The notes: a model not told the origin generated them from the letters alone. A stretch of DNA of 19,241 nucleotides from CAZNQW01 sp964575225 (GCA_964575225.1 CAZNQW010000047.1:1-19241); one strand, 5' to 3'. Numbered from the stretch's first letter, positions 1 to 6,221 are shown. Numbers and translations: made by a program.

Positions 1-16
1 CTAACCTTCATTGCCT

Positions 17-45
17 ATTATAGCACACTATCAATGATTTATCAA
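17..45 (-). promoter_or_regulatory. Sigma-70-type promoter reading out of the left edge
   Basis: On the minus strand TTGATA (45-40) is followed, after exactly 17 nt, by TATAAT (22-17). The -10 box is preceded by TGC, giving an extended -10. Transcription would begin near position 10 and run leftwards out of the window. It lies in the AT-rich stretch 1-122 that follows rsmH, where I see no coding region. It probably serves the next gene beyond the edge, so that gene need not depend on read-through from mraZ-rsmH. Confidence 0.6.
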
Positions 46-122
46 GTCGTTAGTCGTAAGATACGGATTGCTCTGAATTACTAATAAATTCAACTGATTT
101 ATAGGTATTTCATGTCAAGCAG

Positions 123-1100
123 TCAGGGTTCGGATGTCACTGGACTCCAATCCACGACGACTTGTGCAACCTCTTGGGCTGTACGCTCGGCAATTCGCAG
201 CTTGGCGCTGCGACTTCTTGGGTTTCGGTCTATCTCTTCGGGCGTAGCCTGTACCGGCTTTCGGGTGATGATTCGCAGGCTTGCCCGATGCTGGCACGTG
301 CAAATCGGTGCATCCACTGGGCAGATACAGTCGCGAGCTTCTTGCTGGAAAAACCGCTTGACGAGACGATCTTCCAGGGAATGAAACGAGATAACGGCCA
401 GCCGCCCCCCTGGTTTCAACAGATCTCGCGCCTGGGGCAGGGCTTGTTCCAATGCCTCCAGCTCTCGGTTGGTGGCAATCCGAAGTGCCTGAAACGTCCG
501 GGTGGCTGGATGGATCTTTTCGCGACGACCTATGGTTCGTTCCACCAACGTTGCCAACTCCTCTGTCGTTTCTATCGGCCGAGCTGCCACGATCGCCCTG
601 GCAATGCGGCGAGAATAGCGCTCCTCGCCGTAGAGCCATATCACGCGCGCCAGCTCTTCGACTTCCAAGTCGTTAACAAGATCGGCTGCGGTTTGTCGCT
701 GGTTGGGATCCATTCTCATATCCAAAGGACCCTTCTCGCGGAAAGAGAATCCCCGCTCTGGATTGTCCAATTGCCTCGACGAGATGCCCAGATCGAGCAA
801 AATGCCGTCCACGCTCTCAAACCCGAGGGCGCCGGCAATGCTGCCCATCTTGGCAAAACTCGCATTGCGCCAAGTCACTCGAGCGGCAAAGGGCCGCAAA
901 ATCTCCTCGACATAGTGGATCGCCTCGGGATCTGCATCCAACCCCAGGAGCTGCCCGTTGGGGGCCGAGCGCTCCAAGATGCCCCGAGCATGTCCCCCGG
1001 CGCCGACTGTGCCATCGATGCAGCGGCTGTTTGGTCGGAGGTTGAGACCATCCAATACCTCCTCCAGGAGGACCGGTTCATGCTGTATGGGCCTTGCCAT
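123..1100 (-). CDS. rsmH: 16S rRNA (cytosine(1402)-N(4))-methyltransferase RsmH
   Basis: RsmH (formerly MraW) uses S-adenosylmethionine to methylate N4 of C1402 in the decoding centre of 16S rRNA; it acts in the cytoplasm. The 325-residue product matches the usual family length of about 310-320. The N-terminal signature HEPVLLEEVLDGL is followed by the SAM-binding loop DGTVGAGGHARGIL (residues 29-42), the segment LLDLGISSRQLDNP (101-114), LDMRMDP (126-132), and FHSLEDRLVKRFF in the last third. The ATG lies 23 nt after the mraZ stop, with an AAGG ribosome-binding site a few bases upstream, so the two genes form one transcript. In most bacteria ftsL and ftsI follow; here only 122 AT-rich bases with a new promoter are seen before the edge. 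Identification is secure. Confidence 0.97.
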   Translation of the reverse strand: MARPIQHEPVLLEEVLDGLNLRPNSRCIDGTVGAGGHARGILERSAPNGQLLGLDADPEAIHYVEEILRPFAARVTWRNASFAKMGSIAGALGFESVDGILLDLGISSRQLDNPERGFSFREKGPLDMRMDPNQRQTAADLVNDLEVEELARVIWLYGEERYSRRIARAIVAARPIETTEELATLVERTIGRREKIHPATRTFQALRIATNRELEALEQALPQARDLLKPGGRLAVISFHSLEDRLVKRFFQQEARDCICPVDAPICTCQHRASLRIITRKPVQATPEEIDRNPRSRSAKLRIAERTAQEVAQVVVDWSPVTSEP

Positions 1101-1123
1101 GTGCCTTGGTTCCAGGCCTGCGA

Positions 1124-1555
1124 CTAGATTCCCAGGCTCTCGTAATAGACTGCGCGCTCTTCTGGATCGCTGTGGTTGTCCTGTTGGCGCTGCCGCCAGG
1201 TTTCCGGATTCCAGATCTCGCAGTAGTTGTTCAGACCGGTGATAATGGCCTGTTTGTCAATCTCCGCGTACTCGCGAAGATAATTTGGGAGGTTGATTCT
1301 GCCTTGCTTGTCGGGCTCCATGTCCGATGCGCCACTGAACATCTGTCGGCGGAAATCGCGGGCGCGGGTATCGGTCAGGGGCAAGCTACTGACCTTATCC
1401 GATAGGCTTTTAAAAGCATCCTGGGGAAACAGCCAAAGGCATGAGTCAATGCCTTTGGTGACTACCACACCCGTAGCGAATCGGCCCCGCCATTTCGCCG
1501 GGATGGTAATTCGCCCCTTTTCATCGATGGTGTGCTCGAACTCGCCAAGAAACAT
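1124..1555 (-). CDS. mraZ: Transcriptional regulator MraZ
   Basis: MraZ is a DNA-binding regulator that, in species where it has been studied, acts on its own operon at the head of the division and cell-wall cluster. The 143-residue protein carries the two tandem SpoVT/AbrB-like half-domains expected of the family: DEKGRITIPAKWR at 11-23 and DKQGRINLPNYLR at 82-94. The open frame extends 42 codons upstream, but I chose the ATG at 1555. The family begins MFxGEFxHxID, and the upstream part overlaps the promoter and operator. The ribosome-binding site is weak (GGGG just before AAAA and the ATG). rsmH follows after 23 nt. Control is probably autoregulatory through the TGGGN-type repeats listed separately. 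Confidence in both identity and start is high. Confidence 0.96.
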   Translation of the reverse strand: MFLGEFEHTIDEKGRITIPAKWRGRFATGVVVTKGIDSCLWLFPQDAFKSLSDKVSSLPLTDTRARDFRRQMFSGASDMEPDKQGRINLPNYLREYAEIDKQAIITGLNNYCEIWNPETWRQRQQDNHSDPEERAVYYESLGI

Positions 1556-1564
1556 TTTTCCCCA

Positions 1565-1580
1565 CAGAACATCTGTTCTG
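1565..1580. promoter_or_regulatory. Inverted repeat with GAAC-N4-GTTC core in the mraZ leader
   Basis: A 16-bp inverted repeat, CAGAACA-TC-TGTTCTG, lies 9 nt upstream of the mraZ ATG. Its core GAAC-N4-GTTC (1567-1578) has the shape of the LexA box known from Bacillus and other Gram-positive bacteria. It could be an operator for LexA or another dimeric repressor, or only a small RNA hairpin next to the ribosome-binding site. The sequence is certain; its role is inference. Confidence 0.4.
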
Positions 1581-1601
1581 GTCACTTTGGGCGTGTGTTT
1601 G

Positions 1602-1648
1602 ACCCACAAAGCCCCACAACTCTCCACCTTTATGCCATTATACCCCAC
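1602..1648 (-). promoter_or_regulatory. MraZ-type operator: phased GTGGG repeats
   Basis: Read on the minus strand, GTGGG/GTGGA copies start at 1648, 1627, 1617 and 1607, and another sits at 1565 beside the start codon. The three central copies are exactly 10 bp apart with 5-nt spacers, lying at about +3 to +28 of the predicted transcript. This is the arrangement described for E. coli MraZ, which binds direct repeats of TGGGN separated by 5 nt. The adjacent mraZ gene makes autoregulation likely. Confidence 0.7.
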
Positions 1649-1665
1649 CTCCTCCCTTTTGGCAA
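1637..1665 (-). promoter_or_regulatory. Promoter of the mraZ-rsmH operon
   Basis: On the minus strand TTGCCA (1665-1660), a 17-nt spacer and a perfect TATAAT (1642-1637) form a sigma-70-type promoter. Transcription should start near 1630, leaving a leader of about 75 nt before the mraZ ATG. The leader contains the phased GTGGG repeats and the GAAC-N4-GTTC palindrome. Confidence 0.75.
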
Positions 1666-1753
1666 GTGGCAAGATCGACATGACCGACTGGTTCCGATAT
1701 TTTTAATGTAAGGAGCACGACGGGTGTCGTCGATGCTCGGGCTTTCGTTCGAT

Positions 1754-1782
1754 TTGGATTTGCTCAGTAACGATGGTATAAT
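1754..1782 (+). promoter_or_regulatory. Promoter of tRNA-Ser
   Basis: TTGGAT (1754-1759), a 17-nt spacer and TATAAT (1777-1782) end 14 nt before the first base of the mature tRNA-Ser, the spacing expected for a short tRNA leader. It is back to back with the mraZ promoter. Between them (1713-1738) is an imperfect hairpin (GAGCA/TGCTC and GACG/CGTC) of unknown role. Confidence 0.7.
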
Positions 1783-1796
1783 AGCGCAGGACACAG

Positions 1797-1886
1797 GGAG
1801 AGGTAGCATAGCTTGGTCGAATGCGCACGATTGGAAATCGTGTGAGGGTCAAACCTCCGCGGGTTCGAATCCCGCCCTCTCCGCCA
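1797..1886 (+). tRNA. tRNA-Ser (anticodon GGA)
   Basis: A 90-nt class II tRNA with CCA encoded. The acceptor stem pairs GGAGAGG (1797-1803) with CCTCTCC (1876-1882), the discriminator is G1883 and CCA is 1884-1886. The anticodon loop TTGGAAA carries GGA at 1833-1835, which reads UCC/UCU serine codons. The long variable arm GAGG-loop-CCTC is typical of tRNA-Ser, and the T arm is GCGGG-TTCGAAT-CCCGC. It has its own promoter and is followed by a hairpin terminator. Confidence 0.97.
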
Positions 1887-1893
1887 GGAACCC

Positions 1894-1928
1894 AAAAACG
1901 CCGCCGGGAGAGAATCCCTGCGGCGTTT
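1894..1928. terminator. Bidirectional terminator between tRNA-Ser and the DUF3786 gene
   Basis: AAACGCCG (1896-1903) pairs with CGGCGTTT (1921-1928), and an inner GGGA/TCCC pairing extends the stem. On the plus strand it follows the tRNA by about 10 nt but has only three T residues. On the minus strand it ends in TTTTT and lies about 40 nt after the DUF3786 stop. It therefore suits both convergent units, and better the minus-strand one. Confidence 0.65.
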
Positions 1929-1969
1929 CCTATCCAGCAGTGGGAGGTCGTTGAGGCTTTAGGTGGGCA

Positions 1970-2614
1970 TCATCGAGCTTGTGCCAGCTTGATCAGCCGG
2001 CTGGCCAACATGCCTCCGACCACGGCCAGATCTTCGGTGGGGAGATAATGTTCTGCGGCGGCATCGAAAAGGACGTTGGCGTCGGCTGGGAATTCCTCAT
2101 CGGCCACGTGCAGCACTACGGCCATCCACATCCGCGGCAGCACACGAAATAGGAACGCGGCGTCGCCAAAGCTCAAGGGCTCGCCACCCAACTGCCGCGC
2201 GGCCCGTTCAAAGGTCTTTCTGTCGTTGCCAAAGGCGCGCGCCAGGCGGAGAGTGGCCCGGCCGCGAAAGGCCGCTTCGTACCCCAGCCCTCCTGGGATG
2301 TTGCGAAAGGCGATCCATTTGGCTGCCAGGGGTGTCCCATTGGCAGTGAGCAGGTAGTGCAGCAGCACGAGTTGGGTGGCGATGTCGGCGGGCTGCCCGT
2401 CGGAGGTGCGGATCACCGCGCCGCTGGGCCAGTCGACCTGATAGGTTGCGCCCAGAAATCGCACTGTAAATTGTCCTTGTCCCGCGTCCGTTCCTTCAAA
2501 GAGGGCGTCTGCCCGCAAGGCTACCTGCTCCGGGTCAAGCCGGGGGAATTCGATATGCGCCTTTTCCAAGGCGGGCCCATAGGTCTCTTCTGGTGTTCGC
2601 GGCTTCATGGTCAT
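1970..2614 (-). CDS. DUF3786 domain-containing protein
   Basis: This 214-residue, probably cytosolic protein has no signal peptide or membrane segment. It matches the DUF3786 family, whose biochemical function is not established. Family-like blocks are visible: LLHYLLTANGTPLAAKWIAF near residues 84-103, the motif SFGDAAFLFRVLPRMWMAVV, then DEEFPADANVLFDAAAEHYL and a C-terminal helix containing the LASRLIK segment. DUF3786 proteins of anaerobic bacteria often occur near corrinoid or metal metabolism, but nothing here places it in such a pathway. It is a single-gene unit with its own promoter (2643-2671) and terminator (1894-1928), lying between two tRNA genes. The start is either the ATG at 2614 or the one two codons later (2608); a GAG-rich stretch precedes both. 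Confidence 0.85.
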   Translation of the reverse strand: MTMKPRTPEETYGPALEKAHIEFPRLDPEQVALRADALFEGTDAGQGQFTVRFLGATYQVDWPSGAVIRTSDGQPADIATQLVLLHYLLTANGTPLAAKWIAFRNIPGGLGYEAAFRGRATLRLARAFGNDRKTFERAARQLGGEPLSFGDAAFLFRVLPRMWMAVVLHVADEEFPADANVLFDAAAEHYLPTEDLAVVGGMLASRLIKLAQAR

Positions 2615-2642
2615 GATCTCTACTCGCAGGGTTGATGGGGAT

Positions 2643-2671
2643 ATTGTACCATGGGCGCCGAGACCTGTCCA
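2643..2671 (-). promoter_or_regulatory. Promoter of the DUF3786 gene
   Basis: On the minus strand TGGACA (2671-2666), a 17-nt spacer and TACAAT (2648-2643) differ from the sigma-70 consensus by one base each. Transcription should start near 2636, about 20 nt before the ATG. Confidence 0.7.
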
Positions 2672-2746
2672 GTCGGCCTGCTGTACCCGGCAACCGCTCC
2701 CCCTCGCGCTGGAATTTCAGAGTCGTGCCAAAAAGGCGCGTCCATT

Positions 2747-2775
2747 TTGTGTGTGGAGCCCAATTGTGGTATACT
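2747..2775 (+). promoter_or_regulatory. Promoter of tRNA-Arg
   Basis: TTGTGT (2747-2752), a 17-nt spacer and TATACT (2770-2775) end 15 nt before the mature tRNA-Arg. The -10 box is good and the -35 box weak; the position is right for a tRNA promoter. Confidence 0.6.
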
Positions 2776-2790
2776 GGTGGACGAACACAC

Positions 2791-2866
<76 letters not shown>

Positions 2867-2873
2867 TGGTTCA

Positions 2874-2904
2874 AGCCGTCGGTCATAAACGCCGACGGCT
2901 TTTT
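2874..2904. terminator. Intrinsic terminator after tRNA-Arg
   Basis: A perfect 9-bp stem, AGCCGTCGG (2874-2882) with CCGACGGCT (2892-2900), a 9-nt loop and four T residues (2901-2904) lie 8 nt after the tRNA. The convergent GNAT gene ends right at its edge, so the same hairpin may also end that transcript, although the T tract on that strand is poor. Confidence 0.85.
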
Positions 2905-3427
2905 ATATCTTTCTGGATAGCCAGGGCAGGCGGCGCCGAAACCCATACCGCCGCAGGACGGATGCCACACCTGCGTCGTGGGTGCAGGCGCTTACCAGAG
3001 TCGCGCCCTGGGCCGATAGCCAATCGAGAAGGGTGCGTACCAGAGCCCGCCCCACCCCGCGGTGTTGAAATGCGGGCAACACAGCCAATAGCTCGATGGC
3101 TCCACGATGGCGGAGTTCACCTGGGGAAGGGAGATCCAGACGGGCTACGCCAAAGCCGATGGCTTGCTTGCCCCAAAAAGCCAGGTAGGCACAGGCCCCG
3201 GCCAGGCTGGGGTGGTTGGCGTAGCGAAGGACCTCCTGGGGGGTGGCCTTGTCACTCTGGGGATCCTCAAAAGCCTGGTTGTACAGGTCGGCGATAAGAT
3301 CCTCGTCGGCAGGAAGTTCGGCAGCCCGTAGTTGAATGCCCTGAGGCCATACGCTCGCGATGCGCCGCAGGACTCGGGGAATGTTTATCAGATACAAATA
3401 GATTGGGTCTTTTAATTCATCCAGCAT
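2903..3427 (-). CDS. GNAT family N-acetyltransferase
   Basis: A 174-residue acyl-CoA-dependent N-acetyltransferase fold whose substrate cannot be read from the sequence. The GNAT core begins at about residue 31. Motif A is IELLAVLPAFQHRGVGRALV (111-130), with the acetyl-CoA pyrophosphate-binding segment Q-H-R-G-V-G-R-A at 121-128. The C-terminal part has the usual helix and closing strand ending SVLRRYGFRR. The first 30 residues are an extra N-terminal stretch. The ATG lies 3 nt after the stop of the exonuclease-WYL gene, and its ribosome-binding site GAGGA is inside the last codons of that gene, so the two are translationally coupled. The frame ends at the tRNA-Arg terminator. Confidence 0.9.
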   Translation of the reverse strand: MLDELKDPIYLYLINIPRVLRRIASVWPQGIQLRAAELPADEDLIADLYNQAFEDPQSDKATPQEVLRYANHPSLAGACAYLAFWGKQAIGFGVARLDLPSPGELRHRGAIELLAVLPAFQHRGVGRALVRTLLDWLSAQGATLVSACTHDAGVASVLRRYGFRRRLPWLSRKI

Positions 3428-3430
3428 CTT

Positions 3431-4267
3431 TTATTCCTCAATAGCTAATTCGACAACGCGATCCAGCCGAAAGCTGCGCAGACCATCGGCCTGATAGCAA
3501 TGGGCCACAAGATACAGATACCCATCGCGGCCCAGGACGCGCAAGGGGCGCACGACCCGGTCCGATTCCTGGCCCTTGGCGTCGATATAGTGCATGCGCA
3601 CCAACCCGCGTTGCTCCAAGGCCTCGGCAATGGTGGGCGGCAAGGGCAGCAAATCTGGCAGTGGGTAGGGGATCGAACCCCCTTGAAATTGGAGGAGCCC
3701 TCCCAGCGTGGTCACTCCCCATCGATGCCTCAGCTCTCGCAACAGGCACTGCAGAACCTGACCGGTCGTGGCAACGTCGCTCATGGCTCGGTGCGCCGGA
3801 ATCTGCTCGATTTGCAGGGCTTGGGCCAGGGCCGAAAGGCTGTTCCGAGGGAACGTATAAGCCCGTCGTGCCAACGTCAGGGTATCAACCACCGGTCCTA
3901 CGGGTGGGGGGCTATGCGCCATGTCAAGTTCGGCAGCCAGAAAGCCAAGGTCAAAAGGCGCATTATGGGCCACAAGCACCGCATCTTTCATCATCGCCAA
4001 AACGGAATCGGATACCGCCTCAAACCGGGGCGCTCCCAAGAGCATATCGGAACGAATGCCGTTGACCCGGAACGCGCCCGGCGAAATCGAGCGTCCAGGA
4101 TCCAGCAGCGTTTCAAACCGCGCCAGTTCCCTGCCATCTTTGAGTCGTACACAGGCGATCTCACAGATCCGGTGTCCGTACGCAGGGTTGAGCCCTGTCG
4201 TTTCCACGTCGAAAACGACAAAGGTGGTGTGATTCACACTCAGTTCGGGATCGAACGCCTTGTGCAT
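3431..4267 (-). CDS. DEDDh 3'-5' exonuclease fused to a C-terminal WYL domain
   Basis: The protein has 278 residues. Residues 14-180 form a DnaQ-like exonuclease: Exo I FDVETTGL with D20 and E22, Exo II HNAPFDLGFL with D106, and Exo III HRAMSDV with H159 and D164, so the catalytic set is complete. Residues 212-278 match a WYL domain: HY at 226-227, YLYLVAHC at 250-257 and the RSFRLDRV segment at 264-271. WYL domains are ligand-sensing modules, best known in transcription regulators such as PafB/PafC and in phage-defence regulators. No helix-turn-helix is present here. I chose the ATG at 4267 because it starts just before the domain; the frame is open upstream to 4396, and an ATG at 4318 is an alternative. 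It is divergent from the GH3 gene and coupled to the GNAT gene. The polymerase III epsilon role is unlikely given the fusion. Confidence 0.88.
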   Translation of the reverse strand: MHKAFDPELSVNHTTFVVFDVETTGLNPAYGHRICEIACVRLKDGRELARFETLLDPGRSISPGAFRVNGIRSDMLLGAPRFEAVSDSVLAMMKDAVLVAHNAPFDLGFLAAELDMAHSPPPVGPVVDTLTLARRAYTFPRNSLSALAQALQIEQIPAHRAMSDVATTGQVLQCLLRELRHRWGVTTLGGLLQFQGGSIPYPLPDLLPLPPTIAEALEQRGLVRMHYIDAKGQESDRVVRPLRVLGRDGYLYLVAHCYQADGLRSFRLDRVVELAIEE

Positions 4268-4324
4268 CGTCTTTACCGGGTCTCCCAAAGAATAACCAAT
4301 GTTCGAGGGGGCCGCCATCTGCAT

Positions 4325-4353
4325 TTGGCAACACCTGGCCCCTGTGATATACT
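4325..4353 (+). promoter_or_regulatory. Promoter of the GH3-like gene
   Basis: TTGGCA (4325-4330), a 17-nt spacer and TATACT (4348-4353) form a good sigma-70-type promoter with a start near 4360. This gives a leader of about 130 nt before the GTG start at 4489. It lies upstream of the divergent exonuclease-WYL start. Confidence 0.65.
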
Positions 4354-4475
4354 TGCCCTGTGCGCCCGCGGGCTTCGTCTTTCGGCGAGGCGGCATCTGG
4401 TAGCCCGTGCTGCAACGCCGATCGTCGAATCGATTCGCCTTTGCCCATGCAATACCTTTTCAAGCTTGCCACGCC

Positions 4476-4483
4476 AGGAGGTG
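4476..4483 (+). promoter_or_regulatory. Ribosome-binding site that fixes the GH3 start
   Basis: AGGAGGTG, a near-perfect Shine-Dalgarno sequence, lies 5 nt before GTG at 4489. The longer open frame (ATG at 4360 or 4447) has no such site, and 4360 coincides with the predicted transcription start, so GTG is preferred. Confidence 0.8.
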
Positions 4484-4488
4484 GATTC

Positions 4489-5637
4489 GTGTCCCAACCA
4501 AGCACTCCTTCGCCCGCCGACATGCTCCAGGCCCTTGTGCAACCCTGGCACCAGTCGATTGCCGATCCTCAGGCCGCCCAACAGCAAGTCCTTCATCGTC
4601 TTCTTCAGGCCTACGCTCAAACCGAATATGGAGCCCAGCACGGTGCAACGCAGATAGACACCGTGGCTGATTTCCGCCGGGCGTTTCCGGTCGCCACGTA
4701 CGATGACTACAAGCCCCTCATCCAGCGGGTCATGGCCGGAGAGGTCGGGCTCTTGCTCTCGGAAGAGCCGCTGGGCTGGGCCATCACCCGCGGCACCACC
4801 AAAGGCGAATCCAAGTTCATTCCCATGACCCCCACAGACTTGAGAATGCGCGTCAGCGCTGGTCGGGCCATGATGAACTTTGTGGCGACCACAGGCCGCT
4901 ACGATCTGTTTCAGGGAGTTAACCTGAACCTGAACTTTCCCTCGGTTGTGGGCACCGTGCGCGTCGGCGACCGAGACCTAGAATACGGCTACAGCTCGGG
5001 CATCTATACCCGGTACGTTTCCGAAAAGACGCCCATCCGCTCACTGCCCACCCAGGATCAGATCGATGCCCTGGGTGGGGGCAAAACCGCTCGAGATTGG
5101 GACGCCCGTTTCGAGCTGGCCTATCAATCGTGTCGCGATCAGAATGTCACCTTGGTGGGTGGGGTGGCGCCCACGGCGGTTCTTTTCGGTCGTTATGTGC
5201 GCCGGGCACACGGCGTCTACCCCAAGGATCTGTGGCAAACGCAGGTGATGACCCTGGGCAGTGTGCCCGGCATCAATACCAGCTATGTCCCGGCGCTCCG
5301 CGCGCTGTACGGGCCGGCTGCCATCCGCGAGATCTATGGTACCACCGAGGGTATGTTCGGACAGCAACTGGACGATAAGCGGGCCTGGGTGCCGAACTAT
5401 GACCTCTTTTTCTTTGAGGTCGAGACCCGTTCTGGTATCAAGATGTTGCATGAGCTGCGCCCCGGTGAGCGGGGCAGCCTGATCGCGTCGACGATCATCC
5501 TGCCCCGCTACAAGATCGGAGACCAGATCCTTGCCGTCCGGCCTCCTTACTTTCGCTGTATTGGGCGCGATCGATGGTGGACGCCGCTCCGCTACATCTG
5601 GGACGAGCTACGCACGATGAACCTCGGTCGGTTGTGA
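4489..5637 (+). CDS. GH3-family (ANL superfamily) acyl-adenylating enzyme, C-terminally short
   Basis: GH3 enzymes activate a carboxylic acid with ATP and conjugate it, in plants to an amino acid; the bacterial substrates are mostly unknown. Over 382 residues the N-terminal region has the GH3 pattern DFRRAFPVATYDDYKPLIQR (61-80). The ATP-binding loop TRGTTKGESKFIP spans 100-112. YGTTEG (283-288) corresponds to the adenine/acyl-site motif, and YKIGD (341-345) holds the ribose-binding aspartate. The chain stops 22 residues after the hinge GR (359-360), so the mobile C-terminal domain of about 100-150 residues seen in full-length members is missing. The downstream DNA is the end of a convergent gene and holds no continuation. 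It has its own promoter and a strong ribosome-binding site, so it looks like an intact expressed gene, not debris. Substrate unknown. Confidence 0.85.
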   Translation: MSQPSTPSPADMLQALVQPWHQSIADPQAAQQQVLHRLLQAYAQTEYGAQHGATQIDTVADFRRAFPVATYDDYKPLIQRVMAGEVGLLLSEEPLGWAITRGTTKGESKFIPMTPTDLRMRVSAGRAMMNFVATTGRYDLFQGVNLNLNFPSVVGTVRVGDRDLEYGYSSGIYTRYVSEKTPIRSLPTQDQIDALGGGKTARDWDARFELAYQSCRDQNVTLVGGVAPTAVLFGRYVRRAHGVYPKDLWQTQVMTLGSVPGINTSYVPALRALYGPAAIREIYGTTEGMFGQQLDDKRAWVPNYDLFFFEVETRSGIKMLHELRPGERGSLIASTIILPRYKIGDQILAVRPPYFRCIGRDRWWTPLRYIWDELRTMNLGRL

Positions 5638-5657
5638 ACCACTGAATCGATCGAATT

Positions 5658-6092
5658 CTATTGGCGATGGCGAAGGAATCCTGTAATCAGTAGATAGGCG
5701 CCGATGGCGATCAGGACCCCCGGGCCGATACACCGCCAATCCACAATACTTCCCAGTCCAATGGCCAGAAACACAGCGGCCAGGATCAGGTTGCCGGTCA
5801 CCGGCTGACGATAGGCCGGAAACAGCAGGCGGAGGATGACCTCCAAAATCAGGATCGCGCCCGCTCCCACGAAAAAGACCGACCATCCCTCCAGCAGGGG
5901 AACCCAATCCAGAAGGTTGAAATTTTCGGCCAGGAGCACAACACCGGCCCACATTAGGATGAGGGCCCAGGCCGCTGCGTTCAGTGGATCTTGACGCCAC
6001 TTTTCGTCCCAGCTTTTTTCCTCTTTCTCCTCTTGCTTTTCCTGCTTCTCGTCCTTTTCTGAGCGCACGCGCATCTCTGGATCCTGAGTCAT
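5658..6092 (-). CDS. Small membrane protein with a charged N-terminal tail
   Basis: A 144-residue protein of unknown function. Residues 8-31 are almost entirely Lys, Glu, Asp, Arg and Gln (a repeating K-E-Q pattern) and would be a cytosolic, helical, possibly coiled segment. Four hydrophobic segments follow at about 38-56, 68-90, 101-118 and 122-140, and the chain ends RHRQ. The layout resembles the four-helix DUF5668/LiaF-type membrane proteins, but I cannot assign it firmly. The frame is open to 6161. I chose the ATG at 6092 because AGGGAGGAGGAG stands just upstream and because the predicted transcription start is at about 6160. It is convergent with the GH3 gene, 20 nt apart, and I see no hairpin terminator between them. 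Confidence 0.8.
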   Translation of the reverse strand: MTQDPEMRVRSEKDEKQEKQEEKEEKSWDEKWRQDPLNAAAWALILMWAGVVLLAENFNLLDWVPLLEGWSVFFVGAGAILILEVILRLLFPAYRQPVTGNLILAAVFLAIGLGSIVDWRCIGPGVLIAIGAYLLITGFLRHRQ

Positions 6093-6095
6093 GGG

Positions 6096-6107
6096 CTCCT
6101 CCTCCCT
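6096..6107 (-). promoter_or_regulatory. Ribosome-binding site that fixes the membrane-protein start
   Basis: On the minus strand AGGGAGGAGGAG ends 3 nt before the ATG at 6092. The two upstream ATG codons in frame (6161 and 6131) have no comparable site. Confidence 0.8.
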
Positions 6108-6166
6108 GTGATGACCCGAATGCTTCTCCATGGCCAGATCATTGGCCGGTTCCTTGGGCACCCTCT

Positions 6167-6195
6167 ATTATAGCATACGATCGGCCTGCCGAAAA
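6167..6195 (-). promoter_or_regulatory. Promoter of the small membrane protein
   Basis: On the minus strand an extended -10, TGC-TATAAT (hexamer 6172-6167), has a weak -35 candidate TTTTCG (6195-6190) at 17 nt. A strong extended -10 can work with a poor -35. The start would be near 6160, leaving a leader of about 68 nt. The MFS gene upstream (stop at 6222) could also read through. Confidence 0.55.
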
Positions 6196-6221
6196 GCCCT
6201 GAAATGGACCAGTTTTGGATT

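Noticed and set aside
162..1127. Plus-strand frame of 321 residues opposite rsmH
   Set aside because: Antisense to rsmH, Cys- and Gln-rich with no domain pattern; a shadow of a GC-rich gene.
1821..2048. Plus-strand frame covering tRNA-Ser and its terminator
   Set aside because: It translates a tRNA and a hairpin and ends inside the convergent DUF3786 gene; no evidence of coding.
3500..4657. Plus-strand frame of 385 residues opposite the exonuclease-WYL gene
   Set aside because: It is antisense to a gene with complete catalytic motifs, runs into the GH3 gene in the wrong frame and shows no family motif.
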